Positions 6,485 to 7,770 of a stretch of 7,770 nt of DNA are shown one piece after another. Below the pieces are notes generated by a model, which saw only the letters and a list, made by a program, of their open reading frames with translations, was not told the DNA's origin and ran no database searches. Made by a program: the position numbers and the translations under genes. The stretch comes from Steroidobacteraceae bacterium (lineage in GTDB: Bacteria; Pseudomonadota; Gammaproteobacteria; Steroidobacterales; Steroidobacteraceae): positions 1 to 7,770 of the forward strand of contig JABEVI010000138.1 of assembly GCA_013044085.1 (NCBI GenBank). The letters run 5' to 3'. The stretch's first letter is position 1. The number at the start of each line of letters is the position of its first letter.

Positions 6485-6536
6485 TGTCTGAAGTTTTCCG
6501 TCGATTACCAGAACCCATCTCCGATTCAACCGGTCA
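6475..6536 (+). promoter_or_regulatory. Antiterminator helix of the trp attenuator
   Basis: TGGCCGGTT (6475-6483) pairs with AACCGGTCA (6528-6536) over nine consecutive base pairs with a single G-U wobble. The right arm covers the loop and upper 3' arm of the terminator, so the two structures exclude each other. A ribosome stalled at the Trp codons 6442-6447 would leave 6475-6483 free, favouring this helix and read-through into trpE. Confidence 0.75.
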
Positions 6537-6546
6537 TGGGTTTTTT
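6512..6546 (+). terminator. Attenuator terminator before trpE
   Basis: AACCCAT (6512-6518) pairs with ATGGGTT (6536-6542). After a 2x2 internal loop, CCG (6521-6523) pairs with CGG (6531-6533), closing a seven-base loop. The hairpin is followed directly by a T tract, six Ts at 6541-6546. This is an intrinsic terminator placed between the leader peptide and trpE. A terminated transcript would be roughly 145 bases long. Confidence 0.85.
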
Positions 6547-6558
6547 GTTGTCCGCAAC

Positions 6559-6573
6559 TTTCGTCGATCGAAA
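6559..6573 (+). promoter_or_regulatory. Small hairpin just before the trpE start codon
   Basis: TTTCG (6559-6563) pairs with CGAAA (6569-6573) around a five-base loop, ending five bases before the trpE ATG. It overlaps the place where a Shine-Dalgarno sequence would be, and no clear one is present. It could lower trpE translation. Five pairs, three of them A-T, is a weak structure. Confidence 0.25.
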
Positions 6574-6578
6574 CGAAC

Positions 6579-7770
6579 ATGAGAACAGCATTCGACATCG
6601 CCGCCGATCTGGATACGCCGGTTTCGGCGTATCTGAAGCTGGCGCCGTTCAAGCCCCGATTCCTGCTCGAGAGCGTCGAGGGAGGGGAGCGGCTCGCGCG
6701 CTATTCGTTCATCGGTTTCGGCGATTGCCTGGAGGTCCGTGTGGACGCCGCGGGCGCCACGATCGGCACCAAGCACCTGCCGCGTCCGACCTCGCGCGAG
6801 GAATTTCTCGATGTCTTGCGCAAGGCGCTGGCGCTCGCGCCGCAGCCGCTGCCGGCCCTGCCCGGCGTGCCGCTGCTCGGCGGACTCGTCGGCTATACCG
6901 CCTATGACGCCGTGCGCTACTTCGAGCGGCTGCCGGCCCGCAGCCTCGAGCGCACCGAGACGCCGCATGCGCACTACGTGGCGCCGAAGTCGCTGCTGGT
7001 CTTCGACCATCTGACGCGCGGTGTCGCCCTGTTGCACGACGGCAGCGAGGCGGAGCGGCAGGCGCTTCGCGCCGAGGTCGTGCGCGCGTTGCGCGGCGCC
7101 GTGCCGCCGGCGCGTCGCGCGGCGAGTTTCTCGCCGGCGACACCGTCATTGTCGGCGGATGCGCACGCGGACGGCGTACGCCGTGCGCAGGAGTACATCG
7201 CCTCCGGCGACGTCTACCAGCTGGTGCTTTCCTCGCGCTTCGATGGTCTGCACGCGCTCTCGCCGTTCGAAGTCTACCGGGCATTGCGGCTGCTCAATCC
7301 ATCGCCCTATATGTTCTTCTGCGAGCTCGGCGAACTCACCGTGGTCGGCTCCTCGCCCGAGGCGCTCGTCAAGCTGCACGGCGAACGGGCGCAGCTGCGG
7401 CCGATCGCGGGCTCGCGTCCACGCGGCGCCGATGCCGGAGGCGACGCCGCCTTGCAGGCGGAACTGCTCGCGGACCCGAAGGAGAACGCCGAGCACGTGA
7501 TGCTCGTCGACCTGGCGCGCAACGATCTTGGCCGGGTCGCGGTCGCCGGCTCGGTCGCGGTGGATCCGTACCGGGTGATCGAACGCTACAGCCACGTGAT
7601 GCACATGGTGAGCGGCGTCAACGGCCGCCTCGCGCCCGGACGCGACGCCTTCGACCTGTTTGCCGCGACGTTCCCGGCCGGGACCCTGGTCGGGGCGCCG
7701 AAAGTGCGCGCGATGCAGATCATCGATGAGCTCGAGCCGGTCGGACGCCAGCTGTACGGCGGCACGGTCG
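6579..7770 (+). CDS. trpE: Anthranilate synthase component I, 5' part (cut by window end)
   Basis: TrpE converts chorismate to anthranilate, the first committed step of tryptophan synthesis, using ammonia from the TrpG glutaminase subunit. The first 397 residues are visible; the usual length is about 460-520. Two Trp feedback-binding motifs are present, LLES (29-32) and NPSPYMFF (240-247). PIAGSRPRG (275-283) carries Ala where aminodeoxychorismate synthase PabB has a Lys (IKGT), which favours TrpE. The block KENAEHVMLVDLARNDLGRV (301-320), ERYSHVMHMVSG (335-346) and TLVGAPKVRAM (369-379) is the chorismate-binding core. The N-terminus is short: the segment ADLDTPVSAYLKL lies at residues 9-21, so some 15-20 residues common at the start of longer TrpE proteins are missing. 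ATG 6579 has no in-frame start between it and the terminator, and its Shine-Dalgarno sequence is poor. Expression is predicted to be set by the attenuator just upstream. Confidence 0.95.
   Translation, partial: MRTAFDIAADLDTPVSAYLKLAPFKPRFLLESVEGGERLARYSFIGFGDCLEVRVDAAGATIGTKHLPRPTSREEFLDVLRKALALAPQPLPALPGVPLLGGLVGYTAYDAVRYFERLPARSLERTETPHAHYVAPKSLLVFDHLTRGVALLHDGSEAERQALRAEVVRALRGAVPPARRAASFSPATPSLSADAHADGVRRAQEYIASGDVYQLVLSSRFDGLHALSPFEVYRALRLLNPSPYMFFCELGELTVVGSSPEALVKLHGERAQLRPIAGSRPRGADAGGDAALQAELLADPKENAEHVMLVDLARNDLGRVAVAGSVAVDPYRVIERYSHVMHMVSGVNGRLAPGRDAFDLFAATFPAGTLVGAPKVRAMQIIDELEPVGRQLYGGTV

Noticed and set aside
6461..6486. Shine-Dalgarno-like GAGGAG right after the trpL stop, suggesting another small gene
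   Set aside because: No ATG or GTG follows at a usable distance; the only TTG is about 17 bases away. The sequence is better explained as part of the attenuator RNA.
5042..6652. A 536-residue open frame on the - strand over the ABC transporter, the 114-residue gene and the trp leader
   Set aside because: It crosses the promoters and the attenuator, lies out of frame with the ABC gene, and has low-complexity Arg-rich sequence without motifs.
6579..7770. Assignment as PabB (aminodeoxychorismate synthase) instead of TrpE
   Set aside because: It has Ala in PIAGSRPRG rather than the PabB Lys, retains the Trp-binding LLES and NPSPYM motifs, and lies directly behind a Trp-codon attenuator.

Overview
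The window is GC-rich, densely packed chromosomal DNA with six protein genes, a short leader-peptide gene and the 5' part of trpE. The gene families (CsdA/DeaD-type helicase, HprA-like dehydrogenase, YajQ, ribosome-controlled trp attenuation) point to a proteobacterium, most likely a gammaproteobacterium. That placement is inferred from protein resemblance only; genus and species cannot be read from the sequence. No mobile element, CRISPR array, tRNA or rRNA was seen, and no stretch longer than about 210 bases lacks a gene.

Layout from left to right: (1) a DEAD-box RNA helicase with a C-terminal DbpA-type RNA-binding domain on the + strand; (2) a convergent D-2-hydroxyacid dehydrogenase on the - strand, separated from the helicase by a short spacer with a hairpin; (3) a rhomboid protease on the + strand, divergent from the dehydrogenase across 51 bases that hold back-to-back -10 elements; (4) a - strand pair, an ABC exporter followed 27 bases later by a YajQ-type protein; (5) a 114-residue protein of unknown function on the + strand behind a perfect TATAAT box; (6) a trp leader region followed by trpE, which runs off the window end.

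The most informative part is 6367-6581. A promoter-like sequence overlaps the stop codon of the 114-residue gene. About three bases after the predicted transcription start lies an 18-codon leader peptide with two adjacent Trp codons. A terminator hairpin with a six-T tract follows, and a competing antiterminator helix overlaps it. This is a classical trp attenuator in architecture, with a leader peptide that looks nearly leaderless.

The rest is housekeeping or regulatory gene content with no single shared pathway. I do not see a wholly new system. The points most worth following are the attenuator and its possible free small RNA, the symmetric divergent promoter, and the uncharacterised 114-residue protein.
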